Shown: in pieces, positions 19,706 to 27,800 of the stretch | Layout: each line of letters starts with the position of its first letter | Position numbering within the stretch: the first letter of the stretch is position 1 | DNA from: JAWOFN01 sp046497505 [NCBI: bacterium] | GTDB lineage: Bacteria; Blakebacterota; Blakebacteria; Blakebacterales | Direction of reading: 5' to 3' | Assembly (NCBI GenBank): GCA_046497505.1 | Contig: JAWOFN010000060.1 | Span: forward strand, 1-43,618 | Length of the DNA: 43,618 nt | The notes under the pieces: generated by a model | Databases searched by the model: none | The model's input: only the letters and a program-made list of their open reading frames with translations | Told to the model about the DNA's origin: nothing | Program-made: the position numbers and the translations under genes

Positions 19706-20888
19706 TCCTGCCGGCAGCGGTCCGTCCACCGAGCGCGTCCCGGCCGACGAGGAGGGTCTGCAGCGCGCTGCCTCCCTGCTGGAGGGGGGAGGTGTGGCGG
19801 CCTATCCCACCGAGACCCAGTACGGGGTGGGCTGTCACGCCTTGCATGAAGAGGCGCTGGAACAGGTGCGCCAGCTGAAACAGCGTGACGAGGGCCCCTT
19901 CCTCTGCGTGGCCGCCGACCGGGAGATGGTCAATGGGCTGGCGGAGGGATTCGGTGCGATCGCGGCGACCATCGCGGATGCCTTCTGGCCCGGCCCCGTC
20001 ACCCTGCTGCTCTCCGCCAGGGACGGCCTGCCCGCTGCCCTGGTGGGGGAGGAGGGTCTGGTGGGGGTCCGGGTCTCGGGACATCCTGCGGCACGCAGGC
20101 TCCCTGAGCTGCTGGGTGCACCGGTGGTCTCGACCAGTGCCAACCTGAAGGGGGCCCCCCCGATCGTGGAACCGGAGGAGATCGCCGGGCTGCTGGGTTC
20201 GGGCCTGGACCTCATCGTGGACGGGGGGAGACTGCGTCCTGGTCCGCCCAGCACCCTGGTGGATGGACGTCGCACGCCGGTGCGAGTATTCAGAGAGGGA
20301 GCGGTGAGCGCCAACAGCCTGGCCCGCCGCACCGGGCTCGAGGTCGAGGGCGGCCGGCCGAACCCGCTGGTGGCGGTGGTCTGTACCGGGAACACGTGCA
20401 GGAGCCCCATGGCCGAGGGGATCCTTGAGAAGCTGCTCCGCGAGAAGGGGTTGGAGGAGGAGGTGGACGTGGTCTCGGCCGGTGTGGCCGCGGTCCACTG
20501 GGGGAAGGCGGTGGACGAATCCCAGCGGACCGCGTGGGAGTACGGCATCGACATCTCGGCACACCGCCCTCGCCAGCTCACCCCGGGACTGGCCCGGGAG
20601 GCCGACCTCATACTGACCATGTCGGAGTACCACAGGAACCGGATCGCGGTCATCCACCCCGAAACGCGGGGATACACGTACATCATCGAGGGTCTGGGCG
20701 GGGAATGGTCCGGACGACGTCGCCGCGGCCGACGGGAGATCATCGATCCCATCGGCAGACCCCAGAAGGTGTACCGGAAGGTGTTCGAGGAGATGCAGGA
20801 GGAACTGGGTTCCAACCTGGAGGGGATCGTGGAGCGTGCTTCGGCCCGGAGAGCAGCACGGAACCGGGAACGGGAGGAAGCGGAGTGA
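19698..20888 (+). CDS. Fusion: threonylcarbamoyl-AMP synthase (TsaC/Sua5 domain) + protein-arginine-phosphatase-like domain
   Basis: The 396 residues join two enzymes. Residues about 15-205 are a YrdC/TsaC domain (AAYPTETQYGVGC, KQRDEGPFLCVAA, FWPGPVTLLL, VSTSANLKGAPP) that makes threonylcarbamoyl-AMP for the t6A base of tRNAs. Residues about 222-385 are a low-molecular-weight phosphatase domain with P-loop Cys229-Arg235 (VCTGNTCRSPMAEG) and general acid Asp350 (DPIGRP). Thr233 sits where Bacillus YwlE has Thr11, the residue giving phosphoarginine preference; tyrosine phosphatases usually have Ile there. In Bacillus the separate genes ywlC and ywlE are neighbours, so the fusion fits known linkage. 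The GTG at 19698 overlaps the purE stop; an ATG at 19653 is the alternative. No arginine kinase (McsB) is in the window. Confidence 0.88.
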   Translation: MADPAGSGPSTERVPADEEGLQRAASLLEGGGVAAYPTETQYGVGCHALHEEALEQVRQLKQRDEGPFLCVAADREMVNGLAEGFGAIAATIADAFWPGPVTLLLSARDGLPAALVGEEGLVGVRVSGHPAARRLPELLGAPVVSTSANLKGAPPIVEPEEIAGLLGSGLDLIVDGGRLRPGPPSTLVDGRRTPVRVFREGAVSANSLARRTGLEVEGGRPNPLVAVVCTGNTCRSPMAEGILEKLLREKGLEEEVDVVSAGVAAVHWGKAVDESQRTAWEYGIDISAHRPRQLTPGLAREADLILTMSEYHRNRIAVIHPETRGYTYIIEGLGGEWSGRRRRGRREIIDPIGRPQKVYRKVFEEMQEELGSNLEGIVERASARRAARNREREEAE

Positions 20889-21943
20889 TCGCCGGAGGAC
20901 GCACCCTCACCCGGATCGGCCTGCTTCGGAACGACGCCCTGGGCGACACCCTGCTGACCCTGCCGGTGGCCGCCGCCGTGAAGCGGTACGATCCCGCTGT
21001 GGAGGTGGAGCTCATCTGTGACCCGGGTTTCCGGGCCCTCATGGCGGCCCATCCCGACCTGGACCGGGTGGTCGGTGATGAGGGGGGGACGGCCGGACGC
21101 TTCGCCCGCCAGCTGAGGGACCGTGACTATGACGCCATCCTCGTCCTGCGTCCCACGCCGCGCAACGCCTGGGCCGCCTTCCGGGCCGGGATCCCCGCCC
21201 GCGCAGGCACCGCCTTCCGTTTCTACGGTATGCTCTTCAACGTGCGGTGGTACGGTCACCGGAAGGGGAACCAGCGGCACGAGGCGGAATACAACATGGA
21301 ACTGCTGGAACGCCTGCTGGGGCAGGACATGGGACATCCTCAGTTCTACCTCCCGCCCCCGCCGGAGGCCGAAGCCTCGGTCGAGACGCTCCTGGAGGAG
21401 GAGGGGGTGGCCCGGGGGCGGCCCCTGGCTGCGCTGCACCCCGGGAGCCGGGGGAGCGCACTGGCCTGGCCGGCGGAGCACTTCGCCGAGCTGGCCCGGA
21501 TGCTTCGGGCCGAGGAGGTCCAGGTCGTGGTCACGGGGGTAGGGGAGGAGGCGGACCTCACCGCCCGGGTGAGCGGGGCCGCTCCCGGTATCGTCGACCT
21601 CACCGGGCGGACCTCGCTGGAGCAGCTGGCCTGGCTCTACAAACGGTGCGACACCATGGTGGCCAACAGCACCGGCACACTCCACCTGGCCGCGGCGGTG
21701 GGGACGAAGGTGGTGGGTCTGTACCCGGCGGCCGAGATCAACAGCCCCAAGCGCTGGGGACCCTTCGGGCCCGGACACAAGGTGTTTCGCGGGCCAGTGG
21801 ACAACTGCCCGGAGTGCGTGGGCGAGGAGTGCCCGGTCTACAACTGCCTCGAGATGGTCCGCCCGGAGGAGGTCCTCCGGGTGACCCTGGGCCTGATCGC
21901 ACAGTCCCCGCTTCGCAGCCGGCGGGAGGCGGAGAGCACATGA
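20885..21943 (+). CDS. Glycosyltransferase family 9 (ADP-heptose:LPS heptosyltransferase-like)
   Basis: A 352-residue GT-B enzyme of the RfaF/WaaC family, which adds heptose to the lipopolysaccharide core at the inner face of the inner membrane. The N-terminal motif RNDALGDTLLTLPVAAAV is diagnostic. The C-terminal nucleotide-sugar region contains ALHPGSRGSA, DLTGRTSLEQLAWLYKRCD and NSTGTLHLAAAVGTKVVGLY. The GTG start overlaps the TGA of the fusion gene (GTGA) and the frame ends overlapping the next start (ATGA). It implies a didermic envelope with heptose-containing LPS or a related glycan. The true acceptor is unknown. Confidence 0.88.
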   Translation: MIAGGRTLTRIGLLRNDALGDTLLTLPVAAAVKRYDPAVEVELICDPGFRALMAAHPDLDRVVGDEGGTAGRFARQLRDRDYDAILVLRPTPRNAWAAFRAGIPARAGTAFRFYGMLFNVRWYGHRKGNQRHEAEYNMELLERLLGQDMGHPQFYLPPPPEAEASVETLLEEEGVARGRPLAALHPGSRGSALAWPAEHFAELARMLRAEEVQVVVTGVGEEADLTARVSGAAPGIVDLTGRTSLEQLAWLYKRCDTMVANSTGTLHLAAAVGTKVVGLYPAAEINSPKRWGPFGPGHKVFRGPVDNCPECVGEECPVYNCLEMVRPEEVLRVTLGLIAQSPLRSRREAEST

Positions 21944-22902
21944 GCAGGTATCCCGTCTTCGATCACACCCGCCTGGAGACCCGCCCCCTCTCCGAGCGGC
22001 GGAACAAGGTGAGGGTGGAGGAGTTCCTGGAAGTGCCTCCGCCCCGTGAGCGGGACGTGGTGGAAGGCAGGCTGCCCGGGATCCTCAACGGAGGAGAACT
22101 GAAGCGTTTCGCTCGCCTCGTGCGCTCCGCCGGAGAAGCGGGACGACCCGTGCTCTGGATGATGGGGGCCCACGTCATCAAGGTGGGGCTGAGTCGGCTG
22201 GTCATCGACCTGGCCGAGCGGGGCATCATCTCCTGTGTGGCGACCAACGGTGCGGGCATGATCCACGATTTCGAGACCGCACTCATCGGTGCCACCAGCG
22301 AGGACGTGGCGGCCAACCTCGGGGGAGGGGAGTTCGGCATGTGGGAGGAGACGGGCCGCCACCTCCACGAGGCCGCGCGCCGCGCGCGGGTCGACGGCCT
22401 GGGATACGGTGAGGGTGCGGGACGTCACATCGATGAACTGGCCCCCCCCCACAAGGAGAGCAGCCTGCTCTGGAGGCTGTGGAAGGCGGAGGTCCCGGTG
22501 ACGATCCACTCGGCGATCGGTACCGAGATCATCCACCAGCATCCTGCGATGGACGGGGCGATGGTGGGGGAGCTCACCTTCCGGGACTTCCTGATCTTCA
22601 CCGCCCAGGTGGCCAGGCTGGTGGAGGATTCAGCGGTGCTCAACGTGGGATCGGCTGTTATCCTTCCCGAGGTGTTCGTGAAGTCGCTGGCCATGGTGCG
22701 GAACGCCGGATACCGGGCCGCGGGCTTCCACGCAGCCAACTTCGACATGTACGACCACTACCGGCCGCGGGTGAACGTGGTGGGTCGGCCCACGCTGGCG
22801 GGGGGGACCGGGCACGTGTTCCTGGGACGGCACGAGGTGCTCATCCCGACCCTGTACGAACTCATCGTGGCGGAACCGGCGCCGGAAGAGGAGGGCACGT
22901 GA
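21940..22902 (+). CDS. Uncharacterised deoxyhypusine-synthase-like protein
   Basis: A 320-residue soluble protein with no signal peptide. Part of it recalls the NAD-binding fold of deoxyhypusine synthase: VLWMMGAHVIKVGLSRLVID, then ATNGAGMIHDFETALIGA (compare archaeal TTGANLTHD) and KAEVPVTIHSAIGTEIIHQH (compare the IPVFSPAITDGSIG region). I do not see the catalytic lysine region of true DHS, and bacteria like this lack eIF5A. So hypusine synthesis is unlikely and a different NAD- or metal-dependent reaction is inferred. The ATG overlaps the stop of the GT9 gene, and its own stop overlaps the SPOR gene start. Association with LPS glycosyltransferase genes suggests a role in sugar or envelope metabolism. 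Function unknown. Confidence 0.55.
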   Translation: MSRYPVFDHTRLETRPLSERRNKVRVEEFLEVPPPRERDVVEGRLPGILNGGELKRFARLVRSAGEAGRPVLWMMGAHVIKVGLSRLVIDLAERGIISCVATNGAGMIHDFETALIGATSEDVAANLGGGEFGMWEETGRHLHEAARRARVDGLGYGEGAGRHIDELAPPHKESSLLWRLWKAEVPVTIHSAIGTEIIHQHPAMDGAMVGELTFRDFLIFTAQVARLVEDSAVLNVGSAVILPEVFVKSLAMVRNAGYRAAGFHAANFDMYDHYRPRVNVVGRPTLAGGTGHVFLGRHEVLIPTLYELIVAEPAPEEEGT

Positions 22903-23498
22903 CGGACCTGCATCGGACAGCCGCCCCCGTACTGCTCATCCCCCTCCTGCTGGCCGCTCTGGCGGCGGCGGGTTGTGCCGGGGGAGCCCCCCGGTTCACC
23001 GACCGTCCCGGCGGGGAGGAGGGAGGGTACGCACCCGGCACCCAGCAGACCGACCTGGAGGGAGAACTGCTGGCCCCTCCCCCCGAGCGCAGTGCCGAGG
23101 ATGCGGTCCGAGACCGTCCCGAAGCGGTCCTGCCCCTGATGGGGTTGGGCGGGGCACCGCCGCCGACCCGGCCGGTGGAACTCCCCCCCGCCCCCGACAC
23201 CACCCGGGTACGAGCCGAGACCGTGCCCCTGCCGGCCGGTCCCCGCAAGGAATACCAGGTACAGGTGGCCATCACCCCCTCCGCCGAAGAGGCGGAGGAG
23301 TTCGTGGAACGGCTGGAGCCGCTGCTCCCCGAAGAGGAGGTCTTCGTGGTGTTCACCCGGCCCTACTACAGGATCCGGGTGGGGCACAAGGATCGCCGCG
23401 AAGAGGCGGACGATCTGCTGGAGCGTCTGCAGGGACTCGGATACACCGGGGCCATGATCATCCCGGTGACCATAAGCCCCCCTGGTGAAGACCGTTGA
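22899..23498 (+). CDS. SPOR-domain lipoprotein
   Basis: The 199 residues start with a signal peptide and lipobox (LLAALAAAGCAGG). A long proline- and acid-rich linker follows (about 25-115), then a C-terminal SPOR domain (about 120-190: EYQVQVAITPSAEEAEEFVE...YYRIRVGHKDRREEADDLLE). SPOR domains bind denuded glycan strands of septal peptidoglycan. The linker would let the lipid-anchored domain reach the wall. The GTG start overlaps the previous stop (GTGA). It is the last gene of the overlapped run, and its TGA is embedded in the -35 element of the next promoter. A role in cell division or pole maturation is inferred from the domain. Confidence 0.8.
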   Translation: MTDLHRTAAPVLLIPLLLAALAAAGCAGGAPRFTDRPGGEEGGYAPGTQQTDLEGELLAPPPERSAEDAVRDRPEAVLPLMGLGGAPPPTRPVELPPAPDTTRVRAETVPLPAGPRKEYQVQVAITPSAEEAEEFVERLEPLLPEEEVFVVFTRPYYRIRVGHKDRREEADDLLERLQGLGYTGAMIIPVTISPPGEDR

Positions 23499-23524
23499 CA
23501 CCCCACTGAGCCGGCGGATATATT
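23495..23524 (+). promoter_or_regulatory. Strong sigma-70-type promoter for the lytic transglycosylase gene
   Basis: A perfect TTGACA (23495-23500) and TATATT (23519-23524) are separated by 18 bases. The -35 element contains the stop codon of the preceding SPOR gene. Transcription should begin near 23531, leaving a leader of about 45 bases. Confidence 0.75.
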
Positions 23525-23575
23525 CGCTCGCTACGAACTCCGTATGAGACAATGACTTACGAGGACACTGCATTC

Positions 23576-25648
23576 ATGCGTTCAGGCACCTCCCTACCTC
23601 CTCTCGCAGCGTTCATGGCGGCCGTGCTCCTGGCGGGGGGGTGTGCGGGCCCCGCCGGGACCCGAACGCCTGCCGCCGTCTCCTCCACGGAGAGCCGCGA
23701 TGAGGCGCAGGAACCCCTCGAGGGAGTCTCGCCTCTCAGGGAGCCCGCCGGTCAGGAGCACACCCCGGCCTCAGGTGCGAGGGCCTTCCTGGACGAGGCC
23801 CGGGCCCTGCTCCGGGAGGCGGAGCGGCAGTTCGGGGAGGGAGACCACAGCAGCACCCAGGTCTCCCTGCAGGAGGCGCTCCAGCTCCTTATGGACACCG
23901 ACCAGCTCCTCCCTTCGAGGGCGGCCCTGGACGCGGCCGATCCCCGCACCGAGGAGGAGGTCATCCGGCACGAGGCGATGGATCGCCTTCGGAGCGAGTT
24001 CGAGGGGCTGTGGACCGAGATGAACCTGCTGTATGACCGTCTCCTCCCCTTCCTCGACCTCAGCCCCCTCGACCTGGCTCAGGCACAGGCCGAGGACGTG
24101 GTCGATCTGGAGGCGATGAACGCGGCGGTGGAGGTGGAGAGCGCACCCCCTCCCGGTTCGGCGGATGAGATCCGCGACCTGCTGATCCAGATGAAGCAGG
24201 AGGGGCGGATCGGGCTCGACATGGGCTTGGAACATTACAGCGATTATGCGTGGGACAGGGTCTACTGGGCCCTCTCCTACTATCTGGGCAGCGGACGGCG
24301 GAACTTCACCGTCTGGCTGGAGCGGATGGGGCGCTACGGGGGCCTGGTCGAGGACCTGCTCGAGGAGGAGGGGATGCCCCGGGACCTCGTCTACCTCTGT
24401 ATGATCGAGAGCGGGTTCAGTCCCCGCGCTTTCAGCCGTGCCGCGGCCACGGGCCCCTGGCAGTTCATGTACTTCACGGCTCAGAAATACGGCCTCAAGA
24501 CCCACAGGAACCACACCGTGCTGGACGAGCGGAAGGATTTCATCAAGAGCACCCCGGCGGCCATGGCGTATCTGATGGAGCTGCTGGAGGAGTTCGGTTC
24601 CTGGCCCCTGGCCATGGCGGCCTACAACAGCGGGGAGGGGCGGGTACGGGGCGTACAGCGCCGGGCCCGGAGGGCGGGTCAGGACACCGGCTACTGGGGG
24701 GTGTACCGATACCTGCCCCGGGAGACCCGGAACTACGTCCCCTTCTTCCTGGCCGCCCTGGCCATCGGGAAGAACATGGAGCGTTTCGGGTTCGGGGAGG
24801 TCCGGTCCCAGAGCCGCTTCGAGGACCTTTACGAGGTGGTCCGAATCAGCGGGCCCATGACCCTGGAGATGGCCGCCGACTATGCCGGGACCACCGAGAG
24901 CGTCCTCCAGGAACTCAACCCCGAGCTCTACCGGAGGGTGACGCCGGAGGAGGGGTACGACCTCCGGATCCCGAAGGGGAGTACGGACCGTTTCATCGCC
25001 GGCCTCGAATCGATGCCCGCGGAGGGGAGGAAGAGCTACCTGCGCCATGTCATCCGACGGGGTGAGACCGGGAGTTCCATCGCAGCCCGCTACAGCGGGG
25101 TGAGCTGGGCACAGATCCGTTCGGAGAACGGTATCCGGGACGACCGCTCCCTCCGGGTCGGCCGGGATCTCCGCATCCCCCAATACGAGAAGGCCCGCTA
25201 TCTGACCGACGCCGAGTACGGCAGCATGCTGCGGGACGGGCCTTCCACGCCGGCGGGGAGCGGCACACCGGTCTATCACACCGTCCGCCGGGGAGATACC
25301 ATTAGCGGCATCGCGAGCCGGTACGGGGTCACCTGGGTACAGGTCCGCCAGTGGAACGGCCTGAGCGGGAACCGGATCCTGGTGGGACAGCGTCTGAGGA
25401 TCTACGGCCGCGCGGTGAGCACGGGGCGGCCTGCGGTGGCCACGGCCGGGATCCCCTCCGACGGGGTATACACCATCGGCAAGCACGACACCCTCTGGGA
25501 CATCTCCCAGCGGTTCGGTGTGACGGTGGACGAGCTGAAGAAATGGAACGACCTCCGGGGCAGTACCATCTACCCGGGGCGCAGACTCATCATCACCCGT
25601 GCCGCGGCTGAGGCGGCCCGTGGTGCCGGCCCCGGGAGCGGAAGCTGA
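23576..25648 (+). CDS. Membrane-bound lytic murein transglycosylase with LysM repeats (MltD-like)
   Basis: It cleaves peptidoglycan glycan strands to 1,6-anhydromuropeptides. The lipoprotein signal (AAVLLAGGCAGP) precedes a helical acidic region (about 60-210). A goose-lysozyme-like SLT domain follows (about 225-420) with catalytic Glu278 in MIESGFSP, then AATGPWQFM and MAAYNSGEGRV. C-terminal LysM domains follow: one degenerate (about 430-480) and three clear copies (RHVIRRGETGSSIAARY, YHTVRRGDTISGIASRYGV, YTIGKHDTLWDISQRFGV). The layout matches MltD, but the N-terminal helical part is longer than usual. ATG 23576 follows GAGGA at 10 bases; ATG 23552 is an alternative. It begins a new transcription unit and sppA follows 14 bases later. 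Confidence 0.92.
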   Translation: MRSGTSLPPLAAFMAAVLLAGGCAGPAGTRTPAAVSSTESRDEAQEPLEGVSPLREPAGQEHTPASGARAFLDEARALLREAERQFGEGDHSSTQVSLQEALQLLMDTDQLLPSRAALDAADPRTEEEVIRHEAMDRLRSEFEGLWTEMNLLYDRLLPFLDLSPLDLAQAQAEDVVDLEAMNAAVEVESAPPPGSADEIRDLLIQMKQEGRIGLDMGLEHYSDYAWDRVYWALSYYLGSGRRNFTVWLERMGRYGGLVEDLLEEEGMPRDLVYLCMIESGFSPRAFSRAAATGPWQFMYFTAQKYGLKTHRNHTVLDERKDFIKSTPAAMAYLMELLEEFGSWPLAMAAYNSGEGRVRGVQRRARRAGQDTGYWGVYRYLPRETRNYVPFFLAALAIGKNMERFGFGEVRSQSRFEDLYEVVRISGPMTLEMAADYAGTTESVLQELNPELYRRVTPEEGYDLRIPKGSTDRFIAGLESMPAEGRKSYLRHVIRRGETGSSIAARYSGVSWAQIRSENGIRDDRSLRVGRDLRIPQYEKARYLTDAEYGSMLRDGPSTPAGSGTPVYHTVRRGDTISGIASRYGVTWVQVRQWNGLSGNRILVGQRLRIYGRAVSTGRPAVATAGIPSDGVYTIGKHDTLWDISQRFGVTVDELKKWNDLRGSTIYPGRRLIITRAAAEAARGAGPGSGS

Positions 25649-25662
25649 GGGAGGACCGAGAC

Positions 25663-26583
25663 TTGGCTCAGGGTGCCTCGACCTATCGGCGGCTCATCCT
25701 CGGGACGGTGATCCTCTTCGTCGTCGCGCTCCTCCTGTTCTGGCCCTCCCGGAGGTCCGAACGGGTCAGCGGCTACGAGATCGACTGGCGTGAGGGCATC
25801 GGACTGGTGGAGATCGGGGGGCTGATCCTGGACAGTGATCGGCTGGTGGGTCTCATCGACGCATACGGTTCACGGGACGATGTGCGGGGCATCCTCGTGG
25901 ATATCGACAGTCCCGGGGGCGGGGTGGTGGCCTCGGACGAGATCTACCGGGCGCTCAAGAGGACCCGGGAAGAGGATGGTAAGCCGGTGGTGGCCTATCT
26001 GGGGTCGGTGGCGGCCAGCGGCGGTTATTACGTGGCGTGCGCGGCGGATTCCATCATCGCCCACCCCGCGAGCATCACCGGGAGTATCGGCGTCATCGCG
26101 GAGTTCCCGGTGGCCAGGGAACTGCTGGAGAGGATCGGACTGCGGTGGCAGGTACTCACCTCCGGGCCGTTCAAGGACATGGGCAGCCCCTTCAGCGAAC
26201 CGACCCGCCAGCAGCTGGCCTGGTTCCAGGAGGTCATCGACGACACGTACGCCCAGTTCCTCGATGTGGTGGTCGAGGGTCGGGACATGACCGAGGAACA
26301 CGCAAGGACCTACGCGGACGGGCGGATCTTCACCGGCCGCCAAGCCGCGGGATGGGGCTTCGCCGACCGTATGGGGGACCGGGTGGACGCGGTGGCGGCG
26401 GTCGGACGCATGGCCGGTCTGGGGGAGGATCCCCGCCTCATCGAGCCGAGGAGCCCCCCCGGACTCACCCTGTGGGACGTGCTGCTGGGGAGGGCCGGAG
26501 CAGGGGACCTGATGGACGCGGCGGCCCGGCGACTCGGCCTGGGGCCGACGGATGGGCCCCGGGTGCGCTATCTGATGCGATAG
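25663..26583 (+). CDS. sppA: Signal peptide peptidase SppA (short form)
   Basis: A membrane serine protease of 306 residues that degrades cleaved signal peptides. One N-terminal membrane span (LILGTVILFVVALLLFW) anchors a ClpP/crotonase-like domain. The Ser/Lys dyad is Ser119 (VAASGGYY) and Lys171 (SGPFKDMGSPF). DIDSPGGGVVASDEIYRAL is the oxyanion region and ASITGSIGVI precedes the lysine. It is the single-domain form, about half of the E. coli enzyme. The TTG start follows GAGGGAGGA. Co-transcription with the lytic transglycosylase is likely (14-base gap). A perfect 14-bp palindrome covers its stop codon region. Confidence 0.9.
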   Translation: MAQGASTYRRLILGTVILFVVALLLFWPSRRSERVSGYEIDWREGIGLVEIGGLILDSDRLVGLIDAYGSRDDVRGILVDIDSPGGGVVASDEIYRALKRTREEDGKPVVAYLGSVAASGGYYVACAADSIIAHPASITGSIGVIAEFPVARELLERIGLRWQVLTSGPFKDMGSPFSEPTRQQLAWFQEVIDDTYAQFLDVVVEGRDMTEEHARTYADGRIFTGRQAAGWGFADRMGDRVDAVAAVGRMAGLGEDPRLIEPRSPPGLTLWDVLLGRAGAGDLMDAAARRLGLGPTDGPRVRYLMR

Positions 26584-26646
26584 GACCTGCAGGTCCCGGC
26601 TCTCCCGGAGTCCGGGAACCTGCTCACCATGGAGGACGGAGACGGC

Positions 26647-26940
26647 ATGACCAAGGCGGATATCGTTGAGAACATCGCCGAGAAGACCGGGCTCACCAAG
26701 ACCGACACCTCGCTGGTCGTGGAGGGTATCATCGAGACCCTCAAAGAGGCGATGGTGAGCGGAGAGTCGGTGGAGATACGGGGTTTCGGCACCTTCAAGA
26801 TCAAGAAGCGGGCCGCCCGGCGTGCCCGGAACCCCAGGACCGGCGAGCCGGTGGACATCCCGGCGAAGTACGTCCCCGCCTTCAAGCCCTCCCGGGAACT
26901 CAAGGACGCGGTGGAAGAGGAGAACGAGGTAGCAGGATAA
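26647..26940 (+). CDS. HU/IHF-family DNA-binding protein
   Basis: A 97-residue nucleoid protein. TKADIVENIAEKTGLTKTD forms the dimerisation helices, VEIRGFGTFKIKKRAARRAR the beta-saddle, and RNPRTGEPVDIPAKYVPAF the DNA-bending arm with the intercalating proline region. The ATG at 26647 has GGAG 5 bases upstream and begins where the family does. The ATG at 26629 has no ribosome site. HU binds and bends DNA with little sequence preference; IHF-like specificity cannot be excluded. Confidence 0.93.
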   Translation: MTKADIVENIAEKTGLTKTDTSLVVEGIIETLKEAMVSGESVEIRGFGTFKIKKRAARRARNPRTGEPVDIPAKYVPAFKPSRELKDAVEEENEVAG

Positions 26941-26972
26941 CCGTTTCGAAGGCTTCGGGAGGGGATGGACCG

Positions 26973-27716
26973 ATGGCAAGATTCTGTGCGGAATGCGGTA
27001 CCGAGCTGCCGGAGGGCGCGCGTTTCTGCACTTCCTGCGGATTCGAGGTCTCGGGCCCGCCGGGAGGTGGGGGAGAAGAGAAGGGGAGCCGCAGGGGCCG
27101 GAAGCCCTCCGGAGGAGGCCGCCGTGCCGGCGCGGATGAGGAGAGCTGGCTCGGTCCCTATTCTACACCCGTGCTCATCCTGGTCGCCGTCACCGTGGCG
27201 GTGCTGATCTTCATCGGCCTGCAGAACCGGGGCGGGCAGCAGCCCGTGCCCCTGCAGTCCGGTCCCGGGATGGGCGGCGGCGAGGTACAGCAGCAGGCGG
27301 AGCTCCAGCAGCAGATCCAGCAGGCACAGCGCCAGCTGCTGCAGGACCCGGGCGACCAGGGTGTCATAGAGCACCTCGCCCATCTCTACTTCGACAGCGG
27401 GAACTACGAGCAGGCTGCGAGCTACTACCGGAGGGCTCTGGAGGCCAAGCCCCGGAGTCCGGAACTGCGGACCGACCTGGGCATCGCCCTCAACAGGCTG
27501 GGTCGGCAGGAAGAGGCGATCGAACAGTTCGAGCAGGTACTGGGATACGACCCCGACTTCGTACCGGCCAAGTTCAACACCGCGGTGGTGAACGCACAGA
27601 TGGGCAACACCTCGGAGGCCCTGCGATGGTTTCGGGAGGTGGCTGAGGAAGCACCGGAGACGGTGCTGGGGCAGCGTGCGGCCCAGCAGGTGGAAGCGCT
27701 GGGCGGGGGCGATTAA
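26973..27716 (+). CDS. Zinc-ribbon, single-span membrane protein with TPR repeats
   Basis: The 247 residues have three parts. Two CxxC pairs at the N-terminus (FCAECGTELPEGARFCTSCG) form a zinc ribbon on the cytoplasmic side. A basic, glycine-rich linker leads to one membrane span (PVLILVAVTVAVLIFIGL). After a glutamine-rich coiled stretch (about 110-130), three or so tetratricopeptide repeats occupy the rest (VIEHLAHLYFDSGNYEQAASYYRRAL, TDLGIALNRLGRQEEAIEQF, FNTAVVNAQMGNTSEALRWF). TPRs bind other proteins, so this is probably a scaffold. It lies 32 bases after the HU gene. No enzyme motif is seen and no specific function is known. Confidence 0.7.
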   Translation: MARFCAECGTELPEGARFCTSCGFEVSGPPGGGGEEKGSRRGRKPSGGGRRAGADEESWLGPYSTPVLILVAVTVAVLIFIGLQNRGGQQPVPLQSGPGMGGGEVQQQAELQQQIQQAQRQLLQDPGDQGVIEHLAHLYFDSGNYEQAASYYRRALEAKPRSPELRTDLGIALNRLGRQEEAIEQFEQVLGYDPDFVPAKFNTAVVNAQMGNTSEALRWFREVAEEAPETVLGQRAAQQVEALGGGD

Positions 27717-27800
27717 CCGCTTCCTCCCCTCAGGCATCGTCCGTATATTGCAAAATCTATAAGATGAACGGACACACTACCCGGGTGCGAGGTGAATGCG

